Assembly (NCBI GenBank): GCA_050084515.1
Contig: CM114271.1
Coordinates: 25,358,001-25,422,000, forward strand
Length of the DNA stretch: 64,000 nt
Direction: 5' to 3'
Source of the DNA: Blasia pusilla
Taxonomy: Eukaryota; Marchantiophyta; Marchantiopsida; Blasiales
This document shows, one piece after another, positions 25,151 through 37,929 of the stretch; the first letter of the stretch is position 1; every line of letters starts with the position of its first letter. The translations under genes and the position numbers were made by a program. The notes under the pieces are model-generated. The model had not been told where the DNA came from, made no database searches, and saw only the letters and a list, made by a program, of their open reading frames with translations.

Positions 25151-26905
25151 GATCAAACCTTCTATCAAAATAAGGATTTTTCCTTTTCCATCTTGTCCAA
25201 ATTTCTCATCTTGAGCTCAAATTAGGCTAACATGATCCCCAAGGTTCATGTTCTATGCTCGCCAAGTTTCAAGCAAAATGGAGTTGTGAGCAAAACCTCA
25301 CAAATTAATAAGTCCTTTTTTGACTCGGACCATTAGACCTTTTATCAAAATAAGGTTTTTTCATTCTTCATCTTGTCTTACTTTCCTATCTTGAGCTGAA
25401 ACTTGGCCCATATAGTCCTCAAGGTGCATGTTCCACTCTTGCCAAGTTTCAAGCAAAATGGAGTTGTGAGCAGACTCTTACAAATTAATAATTCCTTTTT
25501 GGACCCGAACCATCAAACCTTGAATAAAAAGAAGGTCTTTTCATTTTTCCTCTTGTCCAACTTTCCCATCTTAAGCTGAAATTTGGCCCAAATTGTCCCC
25601 AAGATGCATGTTCTACTCTTGCCAAGTTTGAAGCAAAATGGAGTTTTGAGAAAAACCTCACAAATTATTAACTTCTTTTTTTACCCTAACCATCAAACCT
25701 TGAATGAAAAGAAAGTCTTTTCATTTTCATCTTGTCCAAATTTCCCATCTTGAACTGAAATTCTGCACACATGGTTGCCAAGATGCATGTTTAACTCGTG
25801 CCAAGTTTCAAGTAAAATGGAGTTATGAGCAAAACCTCAAAAAGTAATATCTCCTTTTGTGACCCGAACCATTTCATTTTTCATGAAATGCAAAAGGATT
25901 TTTCATTTTTCATCTTGTCCCATTTTCCCATCTTGAGCTGAACTTATGCTCAGAGGGTCTCCAAGGTGCATCTAACCCTCTTGCCAAGTTTCAAGCAAAA
26001 TGGAGTTGGGACCACAAGCTTAAAAATTGGTAAGTCCTTTTTTGACCTCAACCATCACACCTTCTATCAAATTAAGGTTTTTTCATTTTTCATCTTGTCC
26101 CATTTTCCCATCTTGAGCTCAAAGTTGGCCTACATTTTCCCCAAGATGTATGTTCCACTCTTGCCAAGTTTCAAGAAAAATGGAGTTGTGAGAAAAACCT
26201 CACAAATTAATAACTCCTTTTTGGACCCAAACGATGAGACCTTCTATAGAAACAAGGATTTTTCATTTTTCATCTTTTCCAAATTTCAGATCTTGAGCTA
26301 AAATTTTACCACGTGGTCTCCGAGCTGCATCTAACATTATTTCTAAGTTTAAAGAAAAATAGAGTTGGGAGCAAAACCTTTAAAAAAAATGTCCGTTTTA
26401 GACCCAAACCATCAAACCTTGAATGAAAATAGGATTTTTTCATTTTTCATCTTGTCAAAATTTCCCATCTTGAGCAGAAATTTGGCCCACATGATTCCCA
26501 AGGTGCATGTCACACTCTTTCTAGCTTTCAAGAAAAATGGAGTTCATAAATTAATAACTCCCTTTTGGACCCGAACCATTAAACCTTGAATGAAAAGAAG
26601 GTGTTTTCATTTTTCATGTTGTCCAAATTTACCATCTTGAGCTGAAATTTGGCCCACATGGTCTTCAAGATGTATCTAGTTGTGTCGCCAAGTTTCACCC
26701 AAAATGGAGTTGTGACAAAAAACTCAAAAATAGGTAAGTACATTTTGGCCTCAAACCATTAAACCTTCAATGAAAAGAAGGTTTTTTTATTTTCATCATG
26801 TCCAAATTTCCCAAGTTGTTTATTTAGCACTCTTGCAAAGTTTTGAGCAAAATGGAGTTATGACCACGAGCTCAAAAAGAACACTTACCAATTTGACCTT
26901 CAATG
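25151..26905. repeat. Satellite array, about 180-bp unit, about 10 copies
   Basis: The phrase GCCAAGTTTCAAGCAAAATG or a close variant recurs near 25260, 25441, 25621, 25800, 25983, 26163, 26342, 26520, 26689 and 26836, giving a period near 180 bp. Each unit also has AAACCTTGAATGAAAAGAAGG, TCATCTTGTCC, CCATCTTGAGCTGAAA and TTTGGCCCACATGG. The last two spacings are shorter (about 169 and 147), so the right edge is degenerate. The period is a multiple of three, which explains the long but meaningless open frames at 25966-26301. Confidence 0.92.
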
Positions 26906-27414
26906 TAAAAATCAATGCTTTATTAGCGAGAAGATTATAAAACGGAATGCCATAAAAATGACATTCTTACAATAGTCAACACAAAAAAAGTTTGCTACAA
27001 CTATCTACTAATCCCTGTCATGAAATTCAGTAATTACTCTTCTAGTCTAGGTCTATGGTTGGGTCCGGTGGATTAAGATGCAAGCGATAATTTGGCGGCT
27101 CAACAGTTCGAAGTCGGGTGGATCGGCGATGAGTTCCTGTTGTAATTGTTTCATTATCGGAGGAAATGTAAGAATTATCCATGCACATATCATGAAGATA
27201 TGAGAACATCATTATCATTAGGCTCATCAACTAAGTCCACCGTTTGAATGCTCAAAGATTGTGGAGGAGTATCGCGCATAGGTTCACTAGACTCAATGGA
27301 ATAATTCTGAACTCCTAGTGGTGCAACAATCTGAGGGTCATAGGTTGTGTTAGGAGAAGTGCTTGGCAGATTGGATTTTCTTTAATTCCTTTGTTTTTGC
27401 TCCTCCTCGTGCTC

Positions 27415-29107
27415 TCAAATCCAATGTTCCATTTCAACGTCATCTTCGTCTCTTCCAAGCCCCTCGGAGTCAAAATTTTCAGTGTTGCCGATATGAGTAT
27501 CCTCTCTCCCTTCGATGCCATGAATTCCACATATCACATCCACCTCCTCTAGGTCCTCATCTTGCAAGTCAAGGTTATTTTCATGATTACCATCACAGTT
27601 TCTTACATGCAAGCTAGATTCACTGCCATCTTCTCATACCCTTCTAGCTTGTTCTTGTCCATCCCTTTCAAAAAAGTATTGCTCATACAAGAGCGCTTGT
27701 CTTGATTTCTGAGAAACACCCTTGTCTCCAAACCGTGGGTTTGTGTAGATGTACACCAAATCCCTAGCTTGCTTGGTCGTCAATTTATTTGTGTGCTTGT
27801 GGATGAAACCATAACTACTCCAATATCTCTTCGTTGAAGAAGATGAAACCACTTGTGCTAATATGGACTTAGCTTGAGAGCGCTGTGTTGGTGCACTTTG
27901 CTCGTGCATGCTCCACCAATCAAAGGGGCCAAGTGAATCAACAACTTCCCTACCGAACTCATCCCCAAATAGTTCATGATGGTTCACAATGTTTCCCAAC
28001 TCTCGCAAGCGAGTAGCCACCTAAGAATTAGCCTCGATGACATTGAGGCCATGGACCCCCTTTGCATAAAGTTTCATATATTGTTTGACATCTCTTATGC
28101 ACTCAGCATTTGAAGTGACGTCTTGAACATTATCAAGAAGATTATACTAATGACGGAGCAAGAATGTAGCCTATTGCATGTAACTTGTTGTGGATAAGTG
28201 CCCACCGCCTAGAAATAACATCGACCATCTCCGTAGCTCTAGACATTGTGACAAAATAACTGTGATGCCTTTCACCCACACTGAGCCATGGAGTTACAGG
28301 AAAAGAACGAGTCTCTTCGATTATCTAAAAAATACGGCGATAAATATGCCACGTCATTACTTTATGATCGTCACACTCTCTCAAGAGAATAATAGTTGGT
28401 TGAGCCGCAACAAACAACTCCTCACCCTTGATCCAAAAATCGTGATTGGCCACAGTAGTCTCAATCTCTCGTGCCTTCTCCCTTTGGCTCACATCCCTTC
28501 AATTGAAGTACTCCCTAAAATCATTGGTGGAAACCATGGCATGGAACACCTCCCTCAATTCTAAGACGTGTCTCAATATGATAAAATTTGTGCCAAAGCG
28601 TGTGTTTTCCGGAAGCAATAATCGTCTCTTCACCGGATTGGTTTCCATGAATTTGGCCATCATCGAAGTTCTAGTCTTCACAAATACTATCATCTTACGA
28701 GCTTGTGCAAAAATCTTGTCTTCGCAGACTAGATCAAGAGAATGTCATACGCATCCACCCTAAAGAATATGAGGGAACTTTGCTTCGATAAGTTTTTCTG
28801 CTGCTCGCTCATTACTAACATTTTCTGTCACAAGTTGCAACACATTCTCTGGACCGATGCGCATGATAGTCCTCTTTATGTGACTTGCCAACCATTCGGC
28901 CGTTTGGGATTCCCCCTTCGTGTCTACCGACTCAATCATGACCTCACCTTGTGGACAGGAGACCAGTATGTTGATTAAAGACTCACTCCTCATATTGGTC
29001 CAAGAATCCGTTACGATCCTAGCCCCCAAACACAAATTGTCCAATATGCTATCCACCTTTTCCTTCACCTTCTCCATATGTTTCTCAAGTAGGATGGTGC
29101 GCAACAA
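27415..29107 (-). pseudogene. hAT-family transposase, decayed
   Basis: Reading on the - strand, 29107-28760 encodes a DUF659-type segment (ARIVTDSWTNMRSESLINIL, then a SVDTKGES region and VLQLVTENVSNERAA) typical of plant BED/DUF659 hAT transposases. About 740 bp of frame-shifted coding sequence follows (for example FIILRHVLELREVFHAM and KTRTSMMAKFME). The C-terminal dimerisation region lies at 28020-27634 (FDWWSMHEQSAP, SILAQVVSSSSTKRYWSSYG, ARDLVYIYTNPRF), with an acidic tail down to about 27415. No BED finger or terminal inverted repeats were found. Multiple stops make it inactive. Confidence 0.8.
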
Positions 29108-29597
29108 ATTGTAACTAGGTATGGGTCAATGGAGGTATGGGTCGTTAGAAACTTGGAATCGATCCCGTGTGGATAACTAGAACTTCAATGCCCCCATCTA
29201 ATCTATCACTTGAAGATCCTCGAACAAGCAAGAGAAATATCATCAACAACATCTTGGAACACTTTAGTTAATATCAATGTAAGTGGCGTTTGTTACTTCC
29301 TCCTACTTGAGATCGAGACATATAGCTCAATATGGTAGTGGCTTATTCAGTCGCACATTAGCGATTTCATGAGCAAAGAGAGTTTATGAATAGAAGTCCT
29401 TCAATTGGTGTGCTTGCAAAGGAGTCATACTTGTGCACTGATAGGTTTACAAAGGCGTTGATAATTGCAAGCAATTCATCGGTTCTCGAGCTATGAGTCT
29501 TAGAGAAATGGCTTCTGGAACATAGGTGGATGTTCTCGCATTCACAAAGCCAAGAGAAGTAGTTCAAACTTTATTGTTGAAGGAACAACCAAAGTTA

Positions 29598-29639
29598 TTG
29601 CACATTAACAATAACTTGCACATTATTGTTAATGTGCAA
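29598..29639. repeat. Inverted repeat, 17-bp arms, 8-base loop
   Basis: TTGCACATTAACAATAA and its exact reverse complement are separated by CTTGCACA. A second inverted repeat lies 30 bases further on. Confidence 0.95.
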
Positions 29640-29668
29640 GTTCAATTTTGACAAGCATTCTTATTAAT

Positions 29669-29699
29669 ATTTCTTATTGGTGAATTGCCAATAAGAAAT
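29669..29699. repeat. Inverted repeat, 12-bp arms, 7-base loop
   Basis: ATTTCTTATTGG and its exact reverse complement flank TGAATTG. Confidence 0.9.
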
Positions 29700-31028
29700 T
29701 TTGTGGTTTGGTTGGATACTCTTGTTTAATAACATAAGTGATGTGTGAACCCAATTGATATCGTCATGAAAAGTGTTCTCCCTCAATCCTAAGAAAAGTT
29801 AGTCACGTACATGACAAACATTAGATTGCACGACATTACTCCAATTAAGAAAAAAGTTTTTCTAAATTTAGCCTCTCTTCTAATATCTGTGTCGTAAAGT
29901 ATTCCGATTGTGAAGGGGTTGCCTAAATTCAGTTGCAGTCCTCAAACGATGGCGAAGGCACCATCAACACACCTACTGGGCAAAATGGTAATGGGATAGT
30001 GGTGATATGGTAATACATAGTTTGCAATATGGTAATGGAGCATGTGGAATGTAACTGACTATTTGTCCTGCGAATTAAGGCGAATCCAAGAGAAACTCGC
30101 GCATACAACCGTAGAATTAACTCGTGCCCATCCATCTACAGCGAGCTCGCCGGTGAAATTGTGCATTGCTCACAATTTACGTCGTATATATGTAGTACCT
30201 GCACAGTCTATTCATCGTGCCATGACACATGAGCTGCCGGACATCAGCGAACTCAGCGGAAACACTGCATTCGACTTATAATAGGTACGCTTCCACACAG
30301 ATCGTCATGGAGCTGCGTGTCATTCAATCCTCCTGGACTCCAAACGCTGTCTGGAATCTATACTTCCTGGCTTCCATCGCAACTTCAACTCCCGACATTT
30401 GACTAAGAACCTCTTTCCAGATCCTCCGTGGTATTCGCTACCTCCGAGCACTTGGACTGGGGGGACATGAAGCACAAGACTCGGTGGAAGGGTGAGGTCC
30501 ACAGTTATGCCATCGTGATCCTAACACCTTAAAGTTAAAATATGCGATAAATCGTCAAGAAACTCCACATCTGGCACGCAAAGTAATCGTTGTCTGCTCG
30601 GCGTTGGGTTCTGGTTAATCATTCTTGCAAATTTATGTGAGGATCAGCTTCGATTGCATATGACCGATGTCCATAGAACCCAGAGGTGAGCAGCTTCCGC
30701 TGAGCTTACTCACTCGGCATCCGCCATACCAGTAATGTACGACTGTCTTCATTAGCTACAACCTCATGCTAAACCACCCACACTTTCCCAGAGCGCCCAT
30801 TGCCAACTAAATCATGTCCGAATATATTTTCGATACATTCATCTCGGCAGTCGATGGGCATTTTTTCTTGCGTCCTCTTACTATTCTTTTATGCACTCAC
30901 TCGTTCGTAATAAGTTTCATAGTCATTCAGAGAATCGTCAAGTTTTACTCCATGTTTCAGTCGAAAATTCGCTACCCTTTGGCGCATGCAGTGTACATAT
31001 CTCTGATGAACCCTGAGCGCTTTGGAAC

Positions 31029-31060
31029 TGGATTCAGGGAATGCACATTCCCTGAATCCA
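31029..31060. repeat. Perfect 32-bp palindrome, 15-bp arms, 2-base loop
   Basis: TGGATTCAGGGAATG and its exact reverse complement flank CA. The architecture is the same as at 12565-12602 but the sequence is unrelated. Confidence 0.95.
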
Positions 31061-33523
31061 AGTACTGTGAGCCACTCTTTCTTTAATACGGATGCCAGGT
31101 TGGGTGTATTTTTTTCTGGGTGATGTTTATCATTTCCAGTGAAACTCTTGTATGTTGAAAGAGGGATTCGATGATAGACTTTTCCATCTGGTTGCCACTC
31201 AAATCATATTAGAGAAAAATCGCTTACGACATACCTAACAAAACATGGTGGCGAAGGAGAATACAATTATGTCATTTGAAAATGAGTGGAGGGGATAGCA
31301 GCTCGTCTCGTTGTTCGAGTTTTAGATATATAAATTTGCGTCCGGTCTCCCTCTACCAAAATCTATTCGTCTGATGCGTGTGAGAACATTATTGGGATCC
31401 ACCCCGAACACTGTCCTAGCCGCTCGACTCTCAACAAGTTTAGATTCGCTCAATACTGGGCTGGCCATGCCAGTCATAGGATTTCTTTTCAGAGATGGAA
31501 ATGAAAATGTCTTAGAAACATCAAGATCCACTGCGAGCATTATGACTGCACATCGATCTGCAAAGCGTGAAGCGATGGTTCTTTAAATAAACGTCGGGCT
31601 GGCAACGCATACGAAACTTAAATCAGATCCTTCCCGTGGGTCCCATCTCCTTTTATTCAGGCTTTCTTTTCACAATCAGAGCCTTCGGAAAACCTTGCAA
31701 TCCATCACATTTGGAAAGGTAACGAATGCAGTTGTTGTTGTCTCACAGTTGTGGAGTGAGTGAGTTCAGGAGTCACTTCTGACAGAGTCAATCCTCGTTT
31801 CCTGCGTCATCTACCTTTCGATTTGGTGGATAGATCACGAACAGATGTGTCTTGAATTTCATGAATACATAGAGACTTGATTTTTTGAACTTCGATTATT
31901 AGACGAGCAGTCCGATACAGAATGACGCGTGGTCAAGTCGACGGTCACCTTGGTACACGCAAGATCCCATAACGCATCATATGAGGTTTAATTCGCCATG
32001 GCAGTGAGTGCATAGCAGTGTGTATATCCAAAAGACAGCCTATGGGATGGCAGCAGGAGATTCCTATAGTGAGTCCCGCAAGGGGATACGAATAGTGAGC
32101 TTCGCGCAATCAGGACATGAATGAATGCATCCAGACCTAAAGGTGATTACATCGACTCTGATCGGATTCCAGAGATCTGAATTGTCGCAAGGCTGGCTAG
32201 TACGATCCATGCAATCCTCGCGAGGGTTCTGGAGGGCAGATGATGTGAATTCTCAGGTAAGTCTGCTGTTGTGTCGGGGAGATCTCCTAGTCCTTACTGC
32301 CGCTGCTTTCCCTGACCTTGCTTGATCAAGATAGAATTCCAACTTGCTTTTGCGAGTTTGGACACAAACGAAGGGACGCAAAGATCATCGAACTGATTCC
32401 TCAAGACTCTTCATTACTAGCACGATAGTGCAGATGAAACAAAACATCTCTGTACCTAAACAGCCGGGAATCCGCCAATACCTTCCATTCTCGACTATTC
32501 TAAGTCTGCTGGATTCGGGTTGCACGATCGCTCTTCCAGCAACTCATGATCGGCATCCGTCAGAGGAGGCAAACCGCATATCGTTGCCCTAGAACGTTGC
32601 AGATCACTTCAATCAGTCAATCGTTCCTAGCTTCCTCCACCCAAGCGTAGCCAGCCTAAAGCGTGGAGGTTGCGCGCCGTACCATTTACAAGATATCCAG
32701 AACCTCTCAGCAGGAGCGTATCAAACAATTAATGCCGGAGCCAGCTAATTTTACTGTTACCATGACTTAGCAAACCACAGCTCGGATCGTTGGACCCGAC
32801 GACTTCTACTGCAAGTGCCTAATTCAGCACTTGCCGCCCCATATTCCCGTGGACATCATGGCATAGCTCGCACAAGCTATGCAGAAAGGATCAAGAGCTC
32901 CTATTCACAGTGAGAAAATGCAGAGGTCCGTCAGGTCGGGGTTTGGTATCCGTGCTCCAATGCCATTAAATTTGGAAGTGTGTGCATGAAATTTCGTCTT
33001 GCAGTACCGTGCCTCTCGCGCTCGCCTTAGCACAGGCTGGCTTAGGGCAGCTGACATCGTTCTCCTCTCCTTGAACAAACAAACAAACGAACGAACGAAC
33101 AAGAATCAATCAAAGCAGCATTCTTTCCTCACTTTCCTTGAGCTTGTCCTTTTCCTTCTCCTGTCTGTGCGCAGATTTTTGGATGGTGCAATCTTTTTGT
33201 TAACCACTTTTTGTGCGTTTCTCACATCCGTCGTACCACCCTGTTTGCTTTTCACGGCTCGTCTCTAACATCCGTGTTGCCATCTTTTCGTTTCGTGGCG
33301 ATTCTACACAGCCGTATTGATATTCATGGCTACGTGGTTTCCATGCACGATCCTTATGTCCCTCCAATAGTTATTTTTTACTAGTAGGATGCGAGTGCGA
33401 TAAACGGAAAAGATGAAGTGGGGGGGTTTTACATGGTGGAATGTGAAAAATATATCTTTCATGTAAGAATTTTTTTATAGTTTTTTTTTTTTTAATGTTT
33501 ATCATGGAATTTTTTTTCCTATT

Positions 33524-33570
33524 CTAGATAATACTACCCGTAATTTAATTGATCATGAAAAAATTACGGG
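33524..33570 (-). repeat. Candidate Helitron 3' terminus (hairpin plus CTAG)
   Basis: On the - strand a hairpin with arms CCCGTAATT/AATTACGGG (33570-33537) is followed after about 9 bases by CTAG (33527-33524). This is the order of a Helitron 3' end and lies just downstream of the helicase frame on the same strand. The base after CTAG is A, not the expected T, so the call is tentative. Confidence 0.4.
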
Positions 33571-35466
33571 AGTAGGCAAATAAATGCCGACCCTTTGTAA
33601 AATTTGATCTTGAGTTATTAATTGTCATAGCAAAAGTTTGAAACCTACGTAAATCAAATGGCAAATCAGAGTCGAATGCAATCAATGGGATACGTGAAAT
33701 AGAAACTTGATCTCCAATATTCTTCCCTATGATGATTTCAACATCTATGCAATGTTGCATAAATCCACGAATCCCCAGTCTAGTTTTGTTTGCTTGTCCA
33801 TGTGAGTCATTCATGTTTCGTAAGAGCATCATTAGTGCATCAATCTTCAAGCACAAACGATGCGGAGGTAATCCAGAAGGCAAGCATGTATTCAAAAATT
33901 GAGTTGGATATGTATGAGTCATCCCCTCATTCAGAATAGAATCAATACTGAGATAAATATACTCTTGTACACTATATGTAGTGACTTGGTGAGAAGAACT
34001 AACATTACAATCCAAACTTCCAAAATTAAAAGTTGCAATAAGAGAATAGTAAAAATGATTACATGTCTAGGAAACTGAAACATGACATCTCCTAATAGGG
34101 ATGTCAACATGCCTATCTCTGGGGGTCAAACTAGGACATGACATCTCCATCTCCAAGAAATAGGGATGTTGATATCTCCGTTTATTTATTTCGTTAACAT
34201 CCCTATTTCTCGGGGTCAAAATAGCTGTATCTCTCACAAAATCAATGTCAGGGAATCGGCTAGAAGAATTGTCATAGATCAAGTTAATAAGATAGCATAT
34301 ATTGTTACTATTAGTGACAATTGCAGATGATAATCGTATAAAGTATTTTTCCAAATGAGGATGCAAAGGAATACAACCCTCTCCTACTTCGAATAATCAA
34401 TCGGCATCACGGATTAAGCGTGCTTCGTCACTATTGACTGATAAACTGTAAACGACATTAGAAAGTAAATAAAAACTTCATATTTGGAGTTATGAAATTA
34501 AATGTATGGATAGAATTGGACATAATGCAGGTAATAAGACTTACTTGCAAATAGAGCTCTCATGAATATTGATAGGGATCTTGAAGCGTGAATGGGCACT
34601 ACACCCTCCATCTAACGATAGCACTGCTATTCACTTGCACTCCTACGCTTATAAGAAGAAGGTTTTATAAATAAGTCTTTCCCGTTCCACCTAGACCATC
34701 GATAATAATTTTTTGGGAGATGATGGAGCATTTTAGCATGTTTTATCAAACTCATCATATATAGCATCCCAAACCAAATGTTGTCCTTGATTTAGATACG
34801 ATTCTCCAAGTTGTACTTGCTCAAATCATTCCTCAATATCATATGATAATTCTTGTTCCTCCAAATATGAATGTGAATTTCGACTTTGGAAATTAGCTTG
34901 GGGCAGGTCAAGAAAGTCAGAAAATCTTTTTCTTTGATCTATTAAGTAATAGTGGATTTCTAACAATGTAGTATTCATCAAATCATCATCAATAGGAAGA
35001 TTAGGAATTCTTGTTTTTTGCAATGCGATAGTTTCAAAAAATATTTGTGGTTCGTTTCTTTAATGCTCGAGAAAAGATACTATTAAGAAGGAAAGGAATG
35101 ATTTAAGAATAGTCATTTCTCACCTCACGTCGTTAATATAAGAGATCTTCTACCAATAGAGTCAAGAACTAACTCCATAATGTAGCTAGTTAAGCCGGCG
35201 TGTTGTAAGCTAGAATAATTGCAAATAGTCAGCCAAGTGAAGAGCCCATACGGATCATAAAAGCTTTTTCAAATCAAGAGAACACTTCTCTATCATCCTC
35301 CATAAGTTCCAATTGGAAAGTAGTTTCCTTGAATGTTGGATATAATACTCTATGAACAGTTCTCAAGCATTCGCATGTAGTTGCTCCTCGAACATTGTGG
35401 AGGAGTAATCTCAACCAATGGTGTTCTCCTTCACCTAAGGATGAGTGCAATAAAATCCTATCCAAG
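33545..35466 (-). pseudogene. Helitron Pif1-like helicase, C-terminal part
   Basis: Reading on the - strand: HHWLRLLLHNVRGAT and RVLYPTFKET near 35.3-35.4 kb are the conserved segment just upstream of the helicase in plant Helitrons. A Walker A motif IIIDGLGGTGKTYL lies near 34.7 kb, then GGCSAHSRFKIPINIHESS, then FVRDTAILTPRNRDVNEIN (34366-34067), and finally YPTQFLNTCLPSGLPPHRL, GANKTRLG-like and FAMTINNSR (34015-33545). The 3' end is cut short: the usual GQLYVALSR motif is missing. Many stops and shifts are present. The N-terminal half continues at 54.5-54.67 kb, the two parts being separated by element II, which sits in an intron of this gene. Confidence 0.85.
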
Positions 35467-35585
35467 GCATACACATCGCTGCACAACATACATCGTTGTC
35501 ACCGAACACACACACAAACACGCACGATCCCATCCTAACTCATGGCATCCAAACAACGAGACAAGAAGTACTAAAATATCTCCAA
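35467..35585 (-). repeat. B2 block of element II
   Basis: About 119 bp starting (- strand) TTGGAGATATTTTAGTACTT and ending GATGTGTATG. It is truncated by about 9 bp against element I. Helitron intron sequence follows. Confidence 0.8.
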
Positions 35586-36102
35586 TAAAATAAGATCCAA
35601 TCTCTCTCACAACACCATAGTTCTCACATGTGTGCACTCTCACATATCTCTCTCAATGTCAAACTAAAGCCACTCTCCTAATGAGAGGCTTGGGTTACAC
35701 ACATAAGGCAAGCAAGACCATAGGTCCACTGCCTCATGGCAAGAGATTCAACAAAGAGAGAATGAGCTCTCAAGCTCTCTCTCCTTGAGGTATATCCCTC
35801 CTCTCTCCCAAGCTCTCTCCATGGTAACCTATGCTCCCAAGTCACCTCCTTGGCTCTTGACTTGATGTAGGAGGTCAAGGACTACTTACCAAAAATAGAA
35901 AGTAGATCATATACTCAAAATGGTACTTATCTAAAATAGTAAGTTCCTCAATATGGCTCCAAATGAGCCAAAACAAAGGGGAAACCTACTCTCTCAAGTT
36001 TCCCGGGGCCTCAACAGGTCATCCTTGACCTACTGAGTCTGTCGTACACTACTTACGAAGCGCTCTACTAGATCTCACCGATCTGTCCTAAAAGACGTGA
36101 CA
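35586..36102 (-). repeat. A2 terminal repeat of element II
   Basis: 517 bp starting (- strand) TGTCACGTCTTTTAGGACAG and ending GATCTTATTTTA, matching A1 at 53948-54451. Confidence 0.85.
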
Positions 36103-36231
36103 ATTATCGTGCGCATACACATCACTACACAACATACATCGTTGTCACGGAACACACACACAAACACGCATGATTCCATGCTAACTCATGACATCCAAAA
36201 AATGAGACAAGAAGTACTAAAATATCTCCAA
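36103..36231 (-). repeat. B1 block of element II
   Basis: 129 bp between polypurine tract and A2, starting (- strand) TTGGAGATATTTTAGTACTT and ending GCGCACGATAAT. It matches B2. Confidence 0.85.
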
Positions 36232-36265
36232 TCGCCCCCCTAGCAGGTGGTTAGGTCCCTCTAAC
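36232..36265 (-). promoter_or_regulatory. Polypurine tract of element II
   Basis: On the - strand GTTAGAGGGACCTAACC and then CTAGGGGGGCGAT directly precede B1, as in elements I and III. Confidence 0.6.
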
Positions 36266-36442
36266 TACAGATAGGCATCTATCCCTACCTACCATGACAT
36301 ATATCTCTCGAACGCTAAGAGCAAGAAGGTCCGGTGCTCATGTGGCCCCATCGTTAGTCACCTTCTTGTTATCCATATCACAGACACAAGTCGGAATGTA
36401 GAACTACCTATTCTATGTACATCTGGGACACATCCATCGTCT

Positions 36443-37850
36443 CTAAAGAACCCTAGTGAGAGGTGGCGTCAAACATGCCATATGCCATCCTCTCGAACAC
36501 CCATCACAGACTAGCATAGTGGCTATATCATGGGCGGAACCACACAACATACACCGCAAGCTTGCAGGAACTATTGCTAAGCTTGGATCAACTGTATCGT
36601 CAATGTTCAGAAGATGACATGGCGCACTGTTACGCACACTGTCCTTCCAAACCATATCATCGCTTCCCTCCAATAAGAGAACACCGAATGGCAAAACCTC
36701 ACGCACTCTCAAGATGGTGCGCCATGCAGTCACATCCAACATCGTGGATGCCGTCTGCTGCAAGTAGACATAGTCTCCCTGATGAAACCTCAAGATAGTA
36801 GGTCGATAACCACCTCCCCAAATAGTCGCATACCTCAACGTATCCCGATGTTGTGCAATCGCCAAGTTCTCAAACGCCATGGGCATCACTCTCCAAAACA
36901 AGTCAGCCTCTGATAACATGCTCGCATCCATACATCAGGGTCATCAAGGTTCAACACCTCACCAGTATCTCGACAAATGGCCGTGTGTAAATCTGGCTCT
37001 CGGACATAAAGCGACAAGTATGGTGAGAAAGACGCTAAGGATGCCTACCTGCTGAATCTGTATTCCATCGCCAACCACGGCAACTAAAGGTCCTAATCTC
37101 TTAGATGACCTCTCTACAAGCAATACTTGCATAGTCCTCTCTTCACCGTCTTCACACCCCCCCCTCTGCTAGTCCATCCGTCTCAGGATGATCTCGCGAA
37201 GTAATGCGGTGGTCGATTAGTGCCTGATCACACAAGGCCTGAAACTCCCCACACAACTTTGTACCCTGGTCTGTCAACACCTCCGCTGGTGTGCCGTAAT
37301 GACTTAGCACTCGATTTAGGAAGGCATACGCTACTCCCTCACTCGCTTTGTCAGGCAATGCAACCAACTCTATCCACTTCGAGAAGTGCTCGACCATCAC
37401 CAACACATAACGACTATGGCGCTCTGTCAAAGGCAAAGGTCGTGCAAAATCCAAACTCCATCTGTAACCTAAACCCATGATCGGAAGTGGATGCAACTGT
37501 GGAGTTGGAACATTGAACGATGCTCAGACTTGATCACACACCATGCATCTGGCAACAAACTGCTAAACATCAATCTGCATGCCTCGCCACCAATACTGAA
37601 TCTAGAGCAAGTTGTACGTCCGCTTCACTCCAAAACGACCCAACTCCTCGTGGGCATGACGCACCAAACGTGCTCACTACACGCACGCTACCATCCTCCC
37701 ACAACTCATAACGCATATCTGCCCTCCCACTGGAACCATCTGGCTTGTTATAGGATCTGATCCCGCTCTCTAGCACCCATTGTGCTCGCGATGTTGCCAA
37801 TACACAAGTACTCCAAGACCACTCCATCATCGTGAATGTCTCAGCCACCT
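36443..37850 (-). pseudogene. Integrase with PHD finger, element II
   Basis: Blocks at 37848-37570 (zinc-binding region, shifted), 37496-37152 (core: YRWSLDFARPLPLT, VLTDQGTKLCGEF, HPETDGLAEGGV) and 36931-36443 (C-terminal domain, then CMLCGSAHDIATMLVCDGC, RGWHMACLTPPL). The catalytic Asp-Asp-Glu positions are recognisable. The last Cys pair of the PHD finger lies beyond the stop at about 36443. A shared TGA stop with element I occurs just before ASFN. Confidence 0.8.
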
Positions 37851-37929
37851 GTCATCTCCTCACCGACCTTTGGATCTAAGGACTCTCCATTAGACCTCGC
37901 CATCAAAGTCTCAACAATCTGGCTCTCCA

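Larger units (their letters stand above)
29108..33523. other. Unassigned region with inverted repeats
   Basis: About 4.4 kb. The composition changes from AT-rich to moderately GC-rich near 29.9 kb. Short open frames (30814-31086, 31374-31586, 32125-32325, 32344-32592, 32999-33268 on +) show no domain. A short (AAAC)n/(GAAC)n run lies near 33074-33101. Three perfect inverted repeats are listed separately. No host gene could be supported. Confidence 0.5.

Noticed and set aside
16703-25158. GATCAAAC on both sides of element I as a target-site duplication
   Set aside because: The left copy is four bases away from the TGTC start while the right copy touches the end. The right copy is part of the satellite unit (ATCAAACCTT), so chance or partial homology is as likely.
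25966-26301. 111-residue open frame as a gene
   Set aside because: It lies in the satellite array, whose period is a multiple of three, and merely repeats the unit.
30814-31086. 90-residue frame as a membrane protein
   Set aside because: It runs through the perfect palindrome at 31029-31060 and has no known family signature.
35467-36231. B-A-B being simply two tandem LTRs
   Set aside because: Only B is duplicated around A2, the same layout occurs in three loci and two families, and no second A follows B2.
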